DNA of 64,000 nt, taken from NCBI RefSeq assembly GCF_022919175.1, contig NZ_CP095043.1, positions 1,674,001 through 1,738,000 of the forward strand. The letters run 5' to 3'. This DNA comes from Leucobacter rhizosphaerae (GTDB lineage Bacteria; Actinomycetota; Actinomycetes; Actinomycetales; Microbacteriaceae). The position numbers and the translations under genes are program-made. The notes below the pieces were generated by a model. It searched no databases, had not been told where the DNA came from, and worked only from the letters and a program-made list of their open reading frames with translations. Below, piece by piece: positions 57,314-64,000 of the stretch (the stretch's first letter is position 1; each line of letters opens with the position of its first letter).

Positions 57314-57973
57314 TCAGCGGGTCGCGGCCCGGATCCCGACTTCGTAGCGCAGCAGCCACTCGGTGATCTCGAGGTGATGCCGCGCGGCCTCGACGGTCGC
57401 ACCCCAGGCGTACATCCCGTGCCCGGCGACGATGATCGCCGGCACCTCGGGCACCTCGGGAGTCGCCTCGACGTACACGGCGTCGAACCGGGCCGCCTCG
57501 ACGGTCATGTCCTGGTCGTTCGCGATGACCGGAATCCGCACCGTCGTGTCGTGCGCCGGGTGGCCGATGCCCTTCAGCATCTCGAGGTCGCGGATCTCCA
57601 CGCCCTCCGGCCAGAGCTGGCCCGCGATGACGGCGTCGAGGGCGTGCACGTGGAAGATCGCCTGCGCGCCCGTGCGTGCGGCGATGTGCGCGTGCAGCCC
57701 CGACTCGGCGGAGGGGCGTCTCGGATCCTCGACGTCGGCGCTCTTCCCGTCCGCGTCGACCAGCACGACGTCGCGCTCGGTGAGCTCGGACTTGTCGAGG
57801 CCCGAGGCCGTGACCGCGAGTCGCAGCGGGTCGCGGTCGAGCACGAGCGAGAGGTTGCCGGCGGTGCCGCGCATCCAGCCGTTGCCCGCGAACCGGGCGG
57901 CCTCGAAGGCGAGTGCGGCGCCGGCCTCGCGCAGCTGCAGTTCGGAGATCCGAGGGGTGGTCAGTGTCGTCAC
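57314..57973 (-). CDS. mtnB: Methylthioribulose-1-phosphate dehydratase
   Basis: Class II aldolase/adducin-fold dehydratase of 219 aa of the methionine salvage pathway. NGWMRGTAGNLSLVLD is the substrate-binding start of the fold, FHVHALDAVIAG carries zinc-ligand histidines and VAGHGMYAWGATVEAARHHLEITEWL the later His and family C-terminus. The GTG start overlaps the mtnC stop (GTGA), so translation is coupled. Confidence 0.9.
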   Translation of the reverse strand: MTTLTTPRISELQLREAGAALAFEAARFAGNGWMRGTAGNLSLVLDRDPLRLAVTASGLDKSELTERDVVLVDADGKSADVEDPRRPSAESGLHAHIAARTGAQAIFHVHALDAVIAGQLWPEGVEIRDLEMLKGIGHPAHDTTVRIPVIANDQDMTVEAARFDAVYVEATPEVPEVPAIIVAGHGMYAWGATVEAARHHLEITEWLLRYEVGIRAATR

Positions 57974-58680
57974 GGGGTGACCTCGATCTCTGCGAAGCTG
58001 GCGGCGGAGGGAGCGGCGAAGTCGGATCCCGCCCACGGCTCACCCGGGCGGTCGAGGGCCACGACCTGCCACCCGGCGGCGAGCGCAGCGGTGACCTCCT
58101 CGGGGTGGTCGGTGAGGAACAGTGCGCGCGCGGGATCGACGCCGAGGGCCTCCGCGATGCGCGTGTACGAGGCGGGCTCCTTCTTCGGGCCCGCGTTCAC
58201 GGTGTCGAACCACGCCTCGACGAGCGGCGCCAGATCTCCCTGCGGGGCGTGACGGAACCAGGGCTGCTGCGAGGCGATGGACCCCGACGAGTAGACGGCG
58301 AGCCGGATCCCGCGCTCGTGCCACGCGTGGAGCTTCGGGGCGACGTCCTCGAAGAAGTGCGAGTGGATCTCGCCCGCGGCGAACCCCTCGGCCCAGATGA
58401 CCCCCTGGATCGTCTTCAGCGGCGTCGACTTCACATCGGAGGCCATGAGCTCGCGGAGCGCCTCAGCGACCTCGGCGTCGCTCGCGTTCGTCGCGAGCCC
58501 GGTCTCGGCGATAGCGTGCGCACGCGCCTCGGGGATCGGGGCATCGTGACGCGCGAGGGTCGCTTCGAGCCGCGGCCTGGCGTAGTCGTACAGATCACCG
58601 AGGATGAACCCCGCGGCACTCGTGGTGCCCTCGAGGTCGACGACCACCACGTCGGCGGAGAGGTGCGGGGTGGTGGTCAT
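57970..58680 (-). CDS. mtnC: Acireductone synthase (enolase-phosphatase)
   Basis: HAD-superfamily enzyme of 236 aa that enolises and dephosphorylates diketomethylthiopentyl phosphate to acireductone. VVVDLEGTTSAAGFI is the HAD motif I in MtnC form (DxEGT), and VYSSGSIASQQPWF motif II. KKEPASYTRIAEALG is motif III and FLTDHPEEVTAALAAG motif IV. GGAGAA precedes the ATG. First gene of the leftward mtn operon, divergent from a PLP aminotransferase. No SAM riboswitch is visible upstream. Confidence 0.92.
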   Translation of the reverse strand: MTTTPHLSADVVVVDLEGTTSAAGFILGDLYDYARPRLEATLARHDAPIPEARAHAIAETGLATNASDAEVAEALRELMASDVKSTPLKTIQGVIWAEGFAAGEIHSHFFEDVAPKLHAWHERGIRLAVYSSGSIASQQPWFRHAPQGDLAPLVEAWFDTVNAGPKKEPASYTRIAEALGVDPARALFLTDHPEEVTAALAAGWQVVALDRPGEPWAGSDFAAPSAASFAEIEVTP

Positions 58681-58768
58681 GCGTTCTCCAGAGTGCGGGG
58701 GCAGGGGCCCGGATCACGCTACCAGCGGATCAGCGGGGCGTCGCCCGCGTTACGCCGCGTTGCAACGC

Positions 58769-58860
58769 CGCGGCGTGGCCCGCCGGGTCACCCGCGGCGT
58801 GGCCCGCCGGGTCACCGGCGGCGTGGCTCGTGCGGACGCCCGCGGCGTGGTCCGCGGAAC
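58769..58860. repeat. GC-rich 24-bp imperfect tandem repeat
   Basis: CGCGGCGTGGCCCGCCGGGTCACC occurs twice in direct succession (58769, 58793) and degenerates over two further periods up to the aminotransferase promoter. Confidence 0.6.
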
Positions 58861-58871
58861 GCCCGCGCCCG

Positions 58872-58877
58872 TAGACT
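58872..58877 (+). promoter_or_regulatory. -10 box of the aminotransferase gene
   Basis: TAGACT, 7 nt before the GTG at 58885; supports that start although the frame is open for almost 1 kb upstream. Confidence 0.55.
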
Positions 58878-58884
58878 GGGCGAC

Positions 58885-60108
58885 GTGAATCCCCGATGGC
58901 GCGCAGTCGCAGAGGCAGCCGGTCTGGCCTCCCCCGATGGAACCACCCGACCCACCATCTTCGCGGAGATGACGGCCCTCGCCGCCGCCACCGGCGCCGC
59001 GAACCTCGGGCAGGGGTTCCCCGACGCCGACGGGCCGGAGTGGATCCGCGAGGCGGCCGTCACCGCGATTCGGGACGGCGCGAACCAGTACCCGCCCGGT
59101 CGCGGGATCGCGCCGCTGCGCGAGGCGATCGCGGCGCACCAGCAGCGCCACTACGGGCTGACGTTCGACCCGGCTCGGGAGATCCTGGTGACCGCTGGAG
59201 CCACGGAGGCGATCGCCTCCGCGATCCTGGCCCTCGCGGGACCGGGCGACGAGGTGCTCACCATCGAGCCCTTCTACGACTCATACGCCGCCGGGATCGC
59301 GATGGCCGGGGCGACGCACGTCACGGTGCCGCTCGTGCCCGATGCGACCGGGTTCCGCCTGGACACCGACGCACTGGCCGCGCGCGTGACCGAGCGCACC
59401 CGGCTGATCCTCGTGAATACGCCGCACAACCCGACCGGCACCGTGCTCAGCCACGCCGAGCTCGATCAGATCGCGGCCGCCGCGACCCGGGTCGACGCCG
59501 TGGTGATCACGGACGAGGTCTACGAGCACCTCACGTACGACGGACAGGTCCACACCCCGCTCGCGACCCTGCCGGGGATGGCGGAGCGCACCCTCACGAT
59601 CTCCTCGGCCGGCAAGACCTTCTCGTTGACCGGGTGGAAGGTCGGCTGGGCGTGCGGCCCCGCCGAGCTCATCGAGGCGCTCCTCGCTGTGAAGCAGTAC
59701 CTCACCTACTCGGGCGGCGCACCCTTCCAGCCGGCGATCGCGCGGGCTCTCTCCGAGGGGGACGCCGACATCGCCGAGCTGCGCGACTCGCTCAGCGCCC
59801 GGCGGGACCTGCTGATCACGGGCCTGCGGTCGAGCGGCTTCGACGTCGTCGTCCCGGGCGGCACCTACTTCGTCTGCGCCGACGCGACCCCGTTCCTGAG
59901 CGACACGGTGCCGGACGGTGCGGCCTTCGCCCGAGCGCTGCCGGAGCTCGCGGGCGTCGCCTGCGTGCCGATCTCGGCGTTCTGCCGCGACGGGTCGTCC
60001 ACCGCCGCCGCGCTCGCGCCGTGGGTGCGGTTCACGTTCGTCAAGGATCAGGCGACGATCGAGGACGCGATCGCGGGGCTGCGGACGCTCACCGCCGTCG
60101 AGCACTAG
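58885..60108 (+). CDS. Class I/II PLP aminotransferase, possibly the salvage KMTB transaminase
   Basis: Fold type I aminotransferase of 407 aa. NLGQGFPDADGPEWIREAA and NQYPPGRGIAPLREAIAAH begin the fold, NTPHNPTGTVLS binds substrate, ITDEVYEHLTYDG contacts PLP, and SSAGKTFSLTGWKVGW carries the Schiff-base Lys. It resembles methionine/kynurenine-type aminotransferases (YbdL/KAT), which can aminate 2-keto-4-methylthiobutyrate. Divergent placement next to mtnCBD suggests it completes the salvage pathway, but the assignment is inference. The GTG start is set by the -10 box 7 nt upstream. Confidence 0.87.
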   Translation: MNPRWRAVAEAAGLASPDGTTRPTIFAEMTALAAATGAANLGQGFPDADGPEWIREAAVTAIRDGANQYPPGRGIAPLREAIAAHQQRHYGLTFDPAREILVTAGATEAIASAILALAGPGDEVLTIEPFYDSYAAGIAMAGATHVTVPLVPDATGFRLDTDALAARVTERTRLILVNTPHNPTGTVLSHAELDQIAAAATRVDAVVITDEVYEHLTYDGQVHTPLATLPGMAERTLTISSAGKTFSLTGWKVGWACGPAELIEALLAVKQYLTYSGGAPFQPAIARALSEGDADIAELRDSLSARRDLLITGLRSSGFDVVVPGGTYFVCADATPFLSDTVPDGAAFARALPELAGVACVPISAFCRDGSSTAAALAPWVRFTFVKDQATIEDAIAGLRTLTAVEH

Positions 60109-60121
60109 GCGGAGGGACGGC

Positions 60122-61360
60122 ATGGTCATCCTCCTGGTCTGCAGCATGGTGTCGATGCTGCTCTGGTCGCTCGTCAGCGAACGTCTCCGGCGCTGGCACG
60201 TCTCCGGCCCACTCGCGATGGTCGCGACCGGACTCGTCATCGGGTTCATCCTTCGCGAAGACGTCGCCGAGCACCTGAACACCGACCTCGCCGAGCGCAC
60301 CGTCGAGATCATCCTGGCGCTCCTCCTCTTCGTCGACGCGACGGAGGTCCGCGGCGGATTCCTCGGCGGTGAGCGGAAGATCGTGGGCCGGCTGCTCGGG
60401 ATCGCCCTGCCGCTCTCCCTCCTCGTGACGGTGGCGGTCGGGATCCCGATGCTCGGGGTGACGTCCATCGGAGTGGTGCTCGCGATCGCGTGCATCGTGC
60501 TGCCGATCGACTTCGCGCCCGCGGCCGAGATCCTGCGCGACCCGGGCATTCCGCGCCGACTGCGGCACGGCCTCGCGGTCGAGAGCGGCTACAACGACGG
60601 CATCTTCTCCCCGCTGTTCGCGTTCGCGCTGCTCCTCCTGGGCCTGCCCGGGCACACGACGTCGCCGCTCGAGGCGCTCGAGGACGCCGTGCCGGCCTTC
60701 GGCTTCGCGGTGCTCGTCGGGGTCGGGATCGGTGGCCTCACCGGGCTGCTCGCCCGCGCCGCCTCGCGCCGGGAGTGGGTGACGAGCCACGGGTTGCGGA
60801 TCGCGATGGTGCTGATCCCCCTCGTGACCTACGCCGCCGCGACCGCGATCGGCGGCAACGGCTTCGTCGCGGCGTTCCTCGCAGGGATCGCCTACAAGAT
60901 GACCCGGCTGGGCAGAGCGCACAGCCACGACGACGTCGCCCACTCCGAGCTCTCGCTCGTCGACGAGATCGGCCAGATGTCGGCGCTTGTGATGTGGAGC
61001 ATGTTTGGCGTGGTCACCGCGCTGGTGTTCTTCACCCCGTTCGAGTGGGCCTGGGTGGTCTTCGCACTCCTCGCGCTCACGGTGTTCCGCGCGATCCCCG
61101 TCTACGCGGCGTTCCTGGGCAGCGGCTTGAGCCTGCGCGAGCAGACCGCGCTCGGTGTGCTGGGCCCGCGCGGCACCTCCAGCGTGGTGTTCGGGCTCCT
61201 GGCGTTCAACGCGATGCGGGATGACGACGCGTATGCCGCGATGTACGTGATGGTGATGACCGTGCTGGGGAGCGTGATCCTCTACGGCGTCTTCGGGGCG
61301 CGGGCGGCTCGGCGGCTGGTCGGCCCAGGCGCGCGCGAACGGGGTTCCGGATCCATGTAA
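60122..61360 (+). CDS. CPA1-type cation:proton antiporter
   Basis: Membrane protein of 412 aa with about 12 helices, of the NhaP/CPA1 monovalent cation:proton antiporter family. LLLFVDATEVRGG, VLPIDFAPAAEILRD and GLAVESGYNDGIFSPLFAFALLLLG show the family's conserved acidic and Asn-Asp positions in helix V. LGPRGTSSVVFGLLAFNAM is near the C-terminal helices. The ATG at 60122 has GGAGGG at 5 nt, 13 bp after the aminotransferase stop, so the genes are probably co-transcribed. The physiological ion (Na+, K+ or Li+) is not known. Confidence 0.88.
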   Translation: MVILLVCSMVSMLLWSLVSERLRRWHVSGPLAMVATGLVIGFILREDVAEHLNTDLAERTVEIILALLLFVDATEVRGGFLGGERKIVGRLLGIALPLSLLVTVAVGIPMLGVTSIGVVLAIACIVLPIDFAPAAEILRDPGIPRRLRHGLAVESGYNDGIFSPLFAFALLLLGLPGHTTSPLEALEDAVPAFGFAVLVGVGIGGLTGLLARAASRREWVTSHGLRIAMVLIPLVTYAAATAIGGNGFVAAFLAGIAYKMTRLGRAHSHDDVAHSELSLVDEIGQMSALVMWSMFGVVTALVFFTPFEWAWVVFALLALTVFRAIPVYAAFLGSGLSLREQTALGVLGPRGTSSVVFGLLAFNAMRDDDAYAAMYVMVMTVLGSVILYGVFGARAARRLVGPGARERGSGSM

Positions 61361-61370
61361 GATGGTTGAC

Positions 61371-61458
61371 GGAAGTATGTCCGAGTGGCCTAAGGAGCAC
61401 GCTTGGAAAGCGTGTAGGGTGCAAGCCCTCGCAGGTTCGAATCCTGTTACTTCCGCCA
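61371..61458 (+). tRNA. tRNA-Ser (GGA anticodon)
   Basis: The acceptor GGAAGTA (61371-61377) pairs with TACTTCC (61448-61454), followed by discriminator G and an encoded CCA. The anticodon loop CTTGGAAAG has anticodon GGA within a 5-bp stem, the long variable arm TAGGGTGCAAGCCCTCG follows, and GTTCGAATC is the T loop. It reads UCC/UCU codons. A -10-like TAAGAT overlaps the stop codon of the preceding antiporter gene 7 nt before the tRNA. Confidence 0.96.
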
Positions 61459-61461
61459 GAA

Positions 61462-61494
61462 CTGAGGCCCCCGGACCATGTCCGGGGGCCTCAG
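61462..61494 (+). terminator. Terminator after tRNA-Ser
   Basis: Perfect 14-bp stem (61462-61475 with 61481-61494) and 5-nt loop, followed by TCATTCCT. Confidence 0.85.
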
Positions 61495-61541
61495 TCATTC
61501 CTGAGTGGTTGCGGTGCGTTCGAGAAAAATCACGGCTCGAC

Positions 61542-61571
61542 TTGAAAAGTAACGGAACGGTAACGCATACT
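61542..61571 (+). promoter_or_regulatory. Promoter of the secreted cysteine-peptidase-like gene
   Basis: TTGAAA (61542-61547) and CATACT (61566-61571) with 18-bp spacing. A transcript would begin near 61578, just before a T-tailed hairpin. Confidence 0.5.
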
Positions 61572-61583
61572 AGGTGAGGCGCA

Positions 61584-61606
61584 CGGGCCACGGCCCGGCG
61601 TTTTTT
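61584..61606 (+). terminator. Attenuator-like hairpin with T tract in the leader
   Basis: CGGGC-CACG-GCCCG followed by GCG and six T lies between the promoter and the Shine-Dalgarno (GGAG, 61620-61623) of the next gene. It is a rare clear T-tract hairpin in this GC-rich window. It may terminate part of the transcripts. Confidence 0.5.
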
Positions 61607-61632
61607 GTTGGACAACCCCCGGAGTTTTACGC

Positions 61633-62271
61633 GTGCGAGTACCTGTCAAGGCGTTTGTGGTCAGCTTGATCGCTTCTGTGACCTTCGCCTTTGGAGCGGC
61701 CCCCTCGGTGGCCGCGGAGCCGATCGAAGACTTCTCCTCCTCCGCTGCCGCCGTGCAGCCGACGACCGTTGTCTCTCAGACTCTCGACACCACGAGCGAT
61801 GCGCTCGCGGGCGAGGCGATCAAGTCCGTTCTCGAGATGGAGGAGATCGCGAAGGTCCCCCACAACTTCGATGTCGAGGCGACCATCGCCCTCGCGAAGA
61901 GCGAGGTCGGCACGAGCCGCCCCACCGGCTGGAGCCAGCCGGGCGAGTGCATCATGTCGGCGCAGCGCTGGATCCGCGCGGGCGGCGGCAACTGGACCGG
62001 TGGCGGCGATCCCGTCTCGAACTACAACACCGCGACGCGCATGACCCTCGCGACCGCCGCTCCCGGCGACATCATCCAGTACGAGTACATCGAGTCGCCC
62101 TCGTCGTGGGTCACCGGTGTCCACACGGTGCTGATCACCGGCGTGAACCCTGATGGCACCTTCTCGATCGTCGAGTCGAACAACCCCGGTGGATCCGGCC
62201 TCGTCGGCGAGAACGACAGCTGGACCCCCGCGCCGCCGGCCGGCTTCGAGGCCGTCGTCTGGCGCTTCTAG
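61633..62271 (+). CDS. Secreted NlpC/CHAP-like cysteine peptidase domain protein
   Basis: Exported protein of 212 aa with a classical signal peptide (KAFVVSLIASVTFAFGAAPSVAAEP, cleavage after AxA). The C-terminal domain, about residues 90-212, shows the papain-like triad order: Cys in QPGECIMSAQRWI, His in WVTGVHTVLITGVN and Asn in FSIVESNNPGGSG. It could hydrolyse peptidoglycan peptides. The family is probably CHAP/NlpC-like but I cannot fix it. The GTG start has GGAG 9 nt upstream. The gene is monocistronic with terminators on both sides and an attenuator-like leader. Confidence 0.75.
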   Translation: MRVPVKAFVVSLIASVTFAFGAAPSVAAEPIEDFSSSAAAVQPTTVVSQTLDTTSDALAGEAIKSVLEMEEIAKVPHNFDVEATIALAKSEVGTSRPTGWSQPGECIMSAQRWIRAGGGNWTGGGDPVSNYNTATRMTLATAAPGDIIQYEYIESPSSWVTGVHTVLITGVNPDGTFSIVESNNPGGSGLVGENDSWTPAPPAGFEAVVWRF

Positions 62272-62295
62272 CACTGCGCAGTCTGGGACTGCGGA

Positions 62296-62328
62296 GGGGC
62301 GGGATGGGCGTTGAGCCCGTCCCGCCCC
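62296..62328 (+). terminator. Terminator after the secreted peptidase gene
   Basis: A 14-bp stem (62296-62309 with 62315-62328, one T-G wobble), 5-nt loop, followed by TGTCTGTTT. Confidence 0.8.
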
Positions 62329-62363
62329 TGTCTGTTTGCGGCCTGCGCTCCTCACACTCTCTT

Positions 62364-62423
62364 GGGGGTGAGCGATAGCTGGGCTGGGTGAGGGAAATCT
62401 TCCCGGAAATCGCTCACACCCCC
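62364..62423. repeat. Intergenic inverted repeat, family shared with 4861-4916
   Basis: The arms GGGGGTG-AGCGAT (62364-62376) and ATCGCTCACACCCCC (62409-62423) are complementary except for a 2-nt bulge. The right arm with its flank (62401-62420) matches 4897-4916 at 19 of 20 positions. Confidence 0.75.
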
Positions 62424-62428
62424 AGACG

Positions 62429-63640
62429 TCAGGCCCGCGCGAGCACCCGCTCGTACAGCGCGATCATGCGCGCCGTCTGCGACGACTGCAGGAACCGCTC
62501 CGACTCCGCATCGGGCACCCGGAGCGCACCGGGATCCGCCGACAGCGCCGCCACGGCGGAGCGCAGCGTGTCCGCGAGCGCCGACACACTCGCGTCCTCG
62601 ACCCGCCACTCCGGGCGCACCGCGACGTCGTCCGCGATCTGCGGATCGCAGAAGATCGTGGGCGTCCCGAGCGCGGCCGCCTCGAACGGGGTGAGCCCCT
62701 GCGTCTCGAACCCGATCGATGTCTGCACGAGCGCATCCGCGTCCCGCATCGCCGCAAGCGCCTCCGCGTACGGCACCGGGCCGGGCACGGTCACCCGATC
62801 CGCGAGCCCCAGCTCGGCGATCCGCTTCGTCACCTTCGGCAGCAGCAGCCCCGCCCCGTGCAACGCGACGTCGGCGTCGATCCCCGACTCCCCGATCGCC
62901 TCGATGAACTCGAGCACGCGCTTCTCCTGGCTCATCCGCCCGAGCCAGATGAGCTTCGGTCGTGACCGCTCGCTGCGCGCGACGGCACGGACGGAGGTGA
63001 TCGCCGCGTCATCCACACCGTTGGGCGTGACCTCGATGCGATCCGCGACCCCGGCGGCCCGGAGCTCTTCGGCGAAGTGGCGCGAGGGCGCCATGACCAT
63101 GCTGGCTTCTGCCGCGAGTTCCGCCAGGTAGCGCCAGGCACCGCGTGACGCGCGGTCGACTCGGCCCCGAGTCCGGCCCAGCGCCAGCGCCCGCCACGCG
63201 CGGAGCCCCTGGAAGACCACCGGCGCGAGCGGGGTGACGGCGCGGGTGCCCTCATCGACGTGGTTGTGCATCGTGTGCAGGATCGGCACCCGCAACCCGC
63301 GGGCGGCGCGGATCCCGATGAGCGCGCCCCAGAAGTCCCCCTGGATATGCACCAGATCGATCCTTGGCCGCGCGGCCAGCGCCGCGGCCAGCGCCCGATC
63401 GGTGCTGGCGCCGGGCCAGCTGATGCCGTACTCGCGATCCCGCGTGATCGGCCACGACGGCAGGTCGACGTACGCATCTGCGTCAGCCGGGTCGACGGTG
63501 TACCCGGGCCGGTGCAGAGCCGGCGCCGCGATCGTGACGCGGTGCCCCGCGCGCTCCAGGAACCGCCGCTGCAGCCGGATGGCCACCTGCACCCCGCCGA
63601 GCGAGTCGGCATGCTGATCGGTGACGATGAGGATGTGCAC
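62429..63640 (-). CDS. Glycosyltransferase family 4 protein
   Basis: Cytoplasmic or membrane-associated GT-B fold glycosyltransferase of 403 aa using a nucleotide sugar. MHILIVTDQHADSLGGVQVAIRLQRRFLERAGHRVTIAAP is the N-terminal Rossmann start of GT4, KLIWLGRMSQEKRVLEFIEAI the donor-binding half, and ETQGLTPFEAAALGTPTIF the E-x7-E motif of the family. It resembles mannosyltransferases acting on lipids or envelope glycans. The next upstream gene, also GT4, ends 2 bp before its start, so the pair belongs to an envelope-glycan operon continuing beyond the window. Confidence 0.9.
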   Translation of the reverse strand: MHILIVTDQHADSLGGVQVAIRLQRRFLERAGHRVTIAAPALHRPGYTVDPADADAYVDLPSWPITRDREYGISWPGASTDRALAAALAARPRIDLVHIQGDFWGALIGIRAARGLRVPILHTMHNHVDEGTRAVTPLAPVVFQGLRAWRALALGRTRGRVDRASRGAWRYLAELAAEASMVMAPSRHFAEELRAAGVADRIEVTPNGVDDAAITSVRAVARSERSRPKLIWLGRMSQEKRVLEFIEAIGESGIDADVALHGAGLLLPKVTKRIAELGLADRVTVPGPVPYAEALAAMRDADALVQTSIGFETQGLTPFEAAALGTPTIFCDPQIADDVAVRPEWRVEDASVSALADTLRSAVAALSADPGALRVPDAESERFLQSSQTARMIALYERVLARA

Positions 63641-63642
63641 GG

Positions 63643-64000
63643 TCAGCTCGCGACGGGCTCGCCGCGGTAGAGCGCCTCGAAGGTGTCCAGGGTGCGATCG
63701 ATGTCGTGGACCTGCACGGCGTCGAGGGACGCCTGCTGCATGCGCAGGTACTCCTCGCGCGGCATCGTGAGGATCCGCTCGAGGCGGTCGGCCAGTTCGC
63801 GGTCGTTGCCGGGCTGGAACAGGTACCCGTTCTCGCCGTCGCGCACGAGGTGCGGCAGCGCCATCGCGTCGGCGGCGACGATCGGGAGGCCCGAGGCCAT
63901 GGCCTCCATGGTGGCGATGGACTGGAGCTCGGCGACCGAGGCGATCACGAAGATGCTGGCATTGGTGAGGGACGCCCGGAGCTCCTCGTCGGTGACGCGG
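63643..64000 (-). CDS. Glycosyltransferase family 4 protein, C-terminal part (cut by window end)
   Basis: Partial gene: only the last 118 residues are inside the window. VTDEELRASLTNASIFVIASVAELQSIATMEAMASGLPIVAADAMALPHLVRDGENGYLFQPGNDRELADRLERIL is the donor-binding end of a GT4 enzyme with the E-x7-E motif. An internal ATG is not the start, because the frame is open and conserved to the window edge. The protein pairs with the downstream GT4 gene. Confidence 0.88.
   Translation of the reverse strand, partial: RVTDEELRASLTNASIFVIASVAELQSIATMEAMASGLPIVAADAMALPHLVRDGENGYLFQPGNDRELADRLERILTMPREEYLRMQQASLDAVQVHDIDRTLDTFEALYRGEPVAS

Noticed and set aside
57913..58884. 324-codon extension of the aminotransferase
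   Set aside because: It runs antisense through mtnC and the 24-bp repeats; the -10 box and GTG at 58885 give the standard protein.
58680..58885. SAM riboswitch in front of mtnC
   Set aside because: No S-box or SAM-II/IV consensus or suitable pairing is visible; the region is GC-rich tandem repeat.
61495..61632. c-di-AMP (ydaO-type) riboswitch before the secreted peptidase gene
   Set aside because: The transcript leader is only about 55 nt and lacks the conserved ydaO segments.

Overview
The window is 64 kb of very GC-rich chromosomal DNA. Gene content points to a high-GC actinobacterium of the family Microbacteriaceae, probably Leucobacter or a close relative: menaquinone (not ubiquinone) synthesis genes, a System II cytochrome c maturation set, a SipW-type surface-protein operon with an LAxTG-like anchor, a 32-residue ribosomal protein of the bS22/AURKAIP1-COX24 type, and many leaderless genes whose GTG/ATG lies 6-7 nt after a TAnnnT -10 box. 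The genus is inference; the rest is read from the sequence.

Layout. 0.2-8.6 kb: a sirtuin, then leftward menaquinone genes (menG with a histone-like tail, polyprenyl synthase, ferredoxin-NADP reductase), then resB-ccdA-resA-phosphatase with no ccsA/resC beside them. 8.6-11.1 kb: a luciferase-like monooxygenase and a short (archaeal-type) AspRS. 11.4-15.3 kb: surface-protein operon (SipW-type substrate, signal peptidase, LAxTG protein, choice-of-anchor G-like protein). 15.3-19.2 kb: a thioredoxin-reductase/methyltransferase fusion with a divergent XRE-cupin regulator, a VOC protein and an AraC regulator. 19.4-29.1 kb: an oligopeptide-type ABC importer with a fused CMD/alkylhydroperoxidase protein, divergent from a frameshifted FAD/NAD(P)-binding protein and an SDR. 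Together with the monooxygenase at 8.6 kb this resembles an uncharacterised uptake/oxidation system known only by family models.

29.2-38.7 kb is a catabolic regulon. An NCS1 permease and an aminotransferase, a block ridA-DUF1028-M20 hydrolase-aldehyde dehydrogenase, and a flavin monooxygenase surround a LysR regulator. Three perfect ATCTR-N5-YAGAT palindromes, each 19 or 29 bp from a matching -10 element, tie the three transcripts together. The substrate is unknown.

39.5-43.65 kb is a decayed integrative element of lower GC inserted at the 3' end of the bS22 gene. It shows a 13-bp core duplication, GTCCGCA arm-type repeats at both ends, a truncated integrase, a tape-measure remnant, and two cargo genes (DUF4041/GIY-YIG and DUF2971) that may be defence-related.

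43.8-54.2 kb: ArsR-type regulator, TrkH/TrkA potassium uptake, ProC, a CDF metal transporter, a spermidine/iron-type ABC importer, and tadA and upp sharing a 17-bp intergenic region that holds two opposed leaderless promoters. 54.2-64 kb: a regulator behind a long leader with a Cys-containing small ORF, a DUF4870 protein, methionine-salvage genes mtnCBD with an adjacent aminotransferase, a Na+/H+-type antiporter, tRNA-Ser(GGA), a secreted NlpC/CHAP-like protein, and two GT4 glycosyltransferases, the last cut by the window end.
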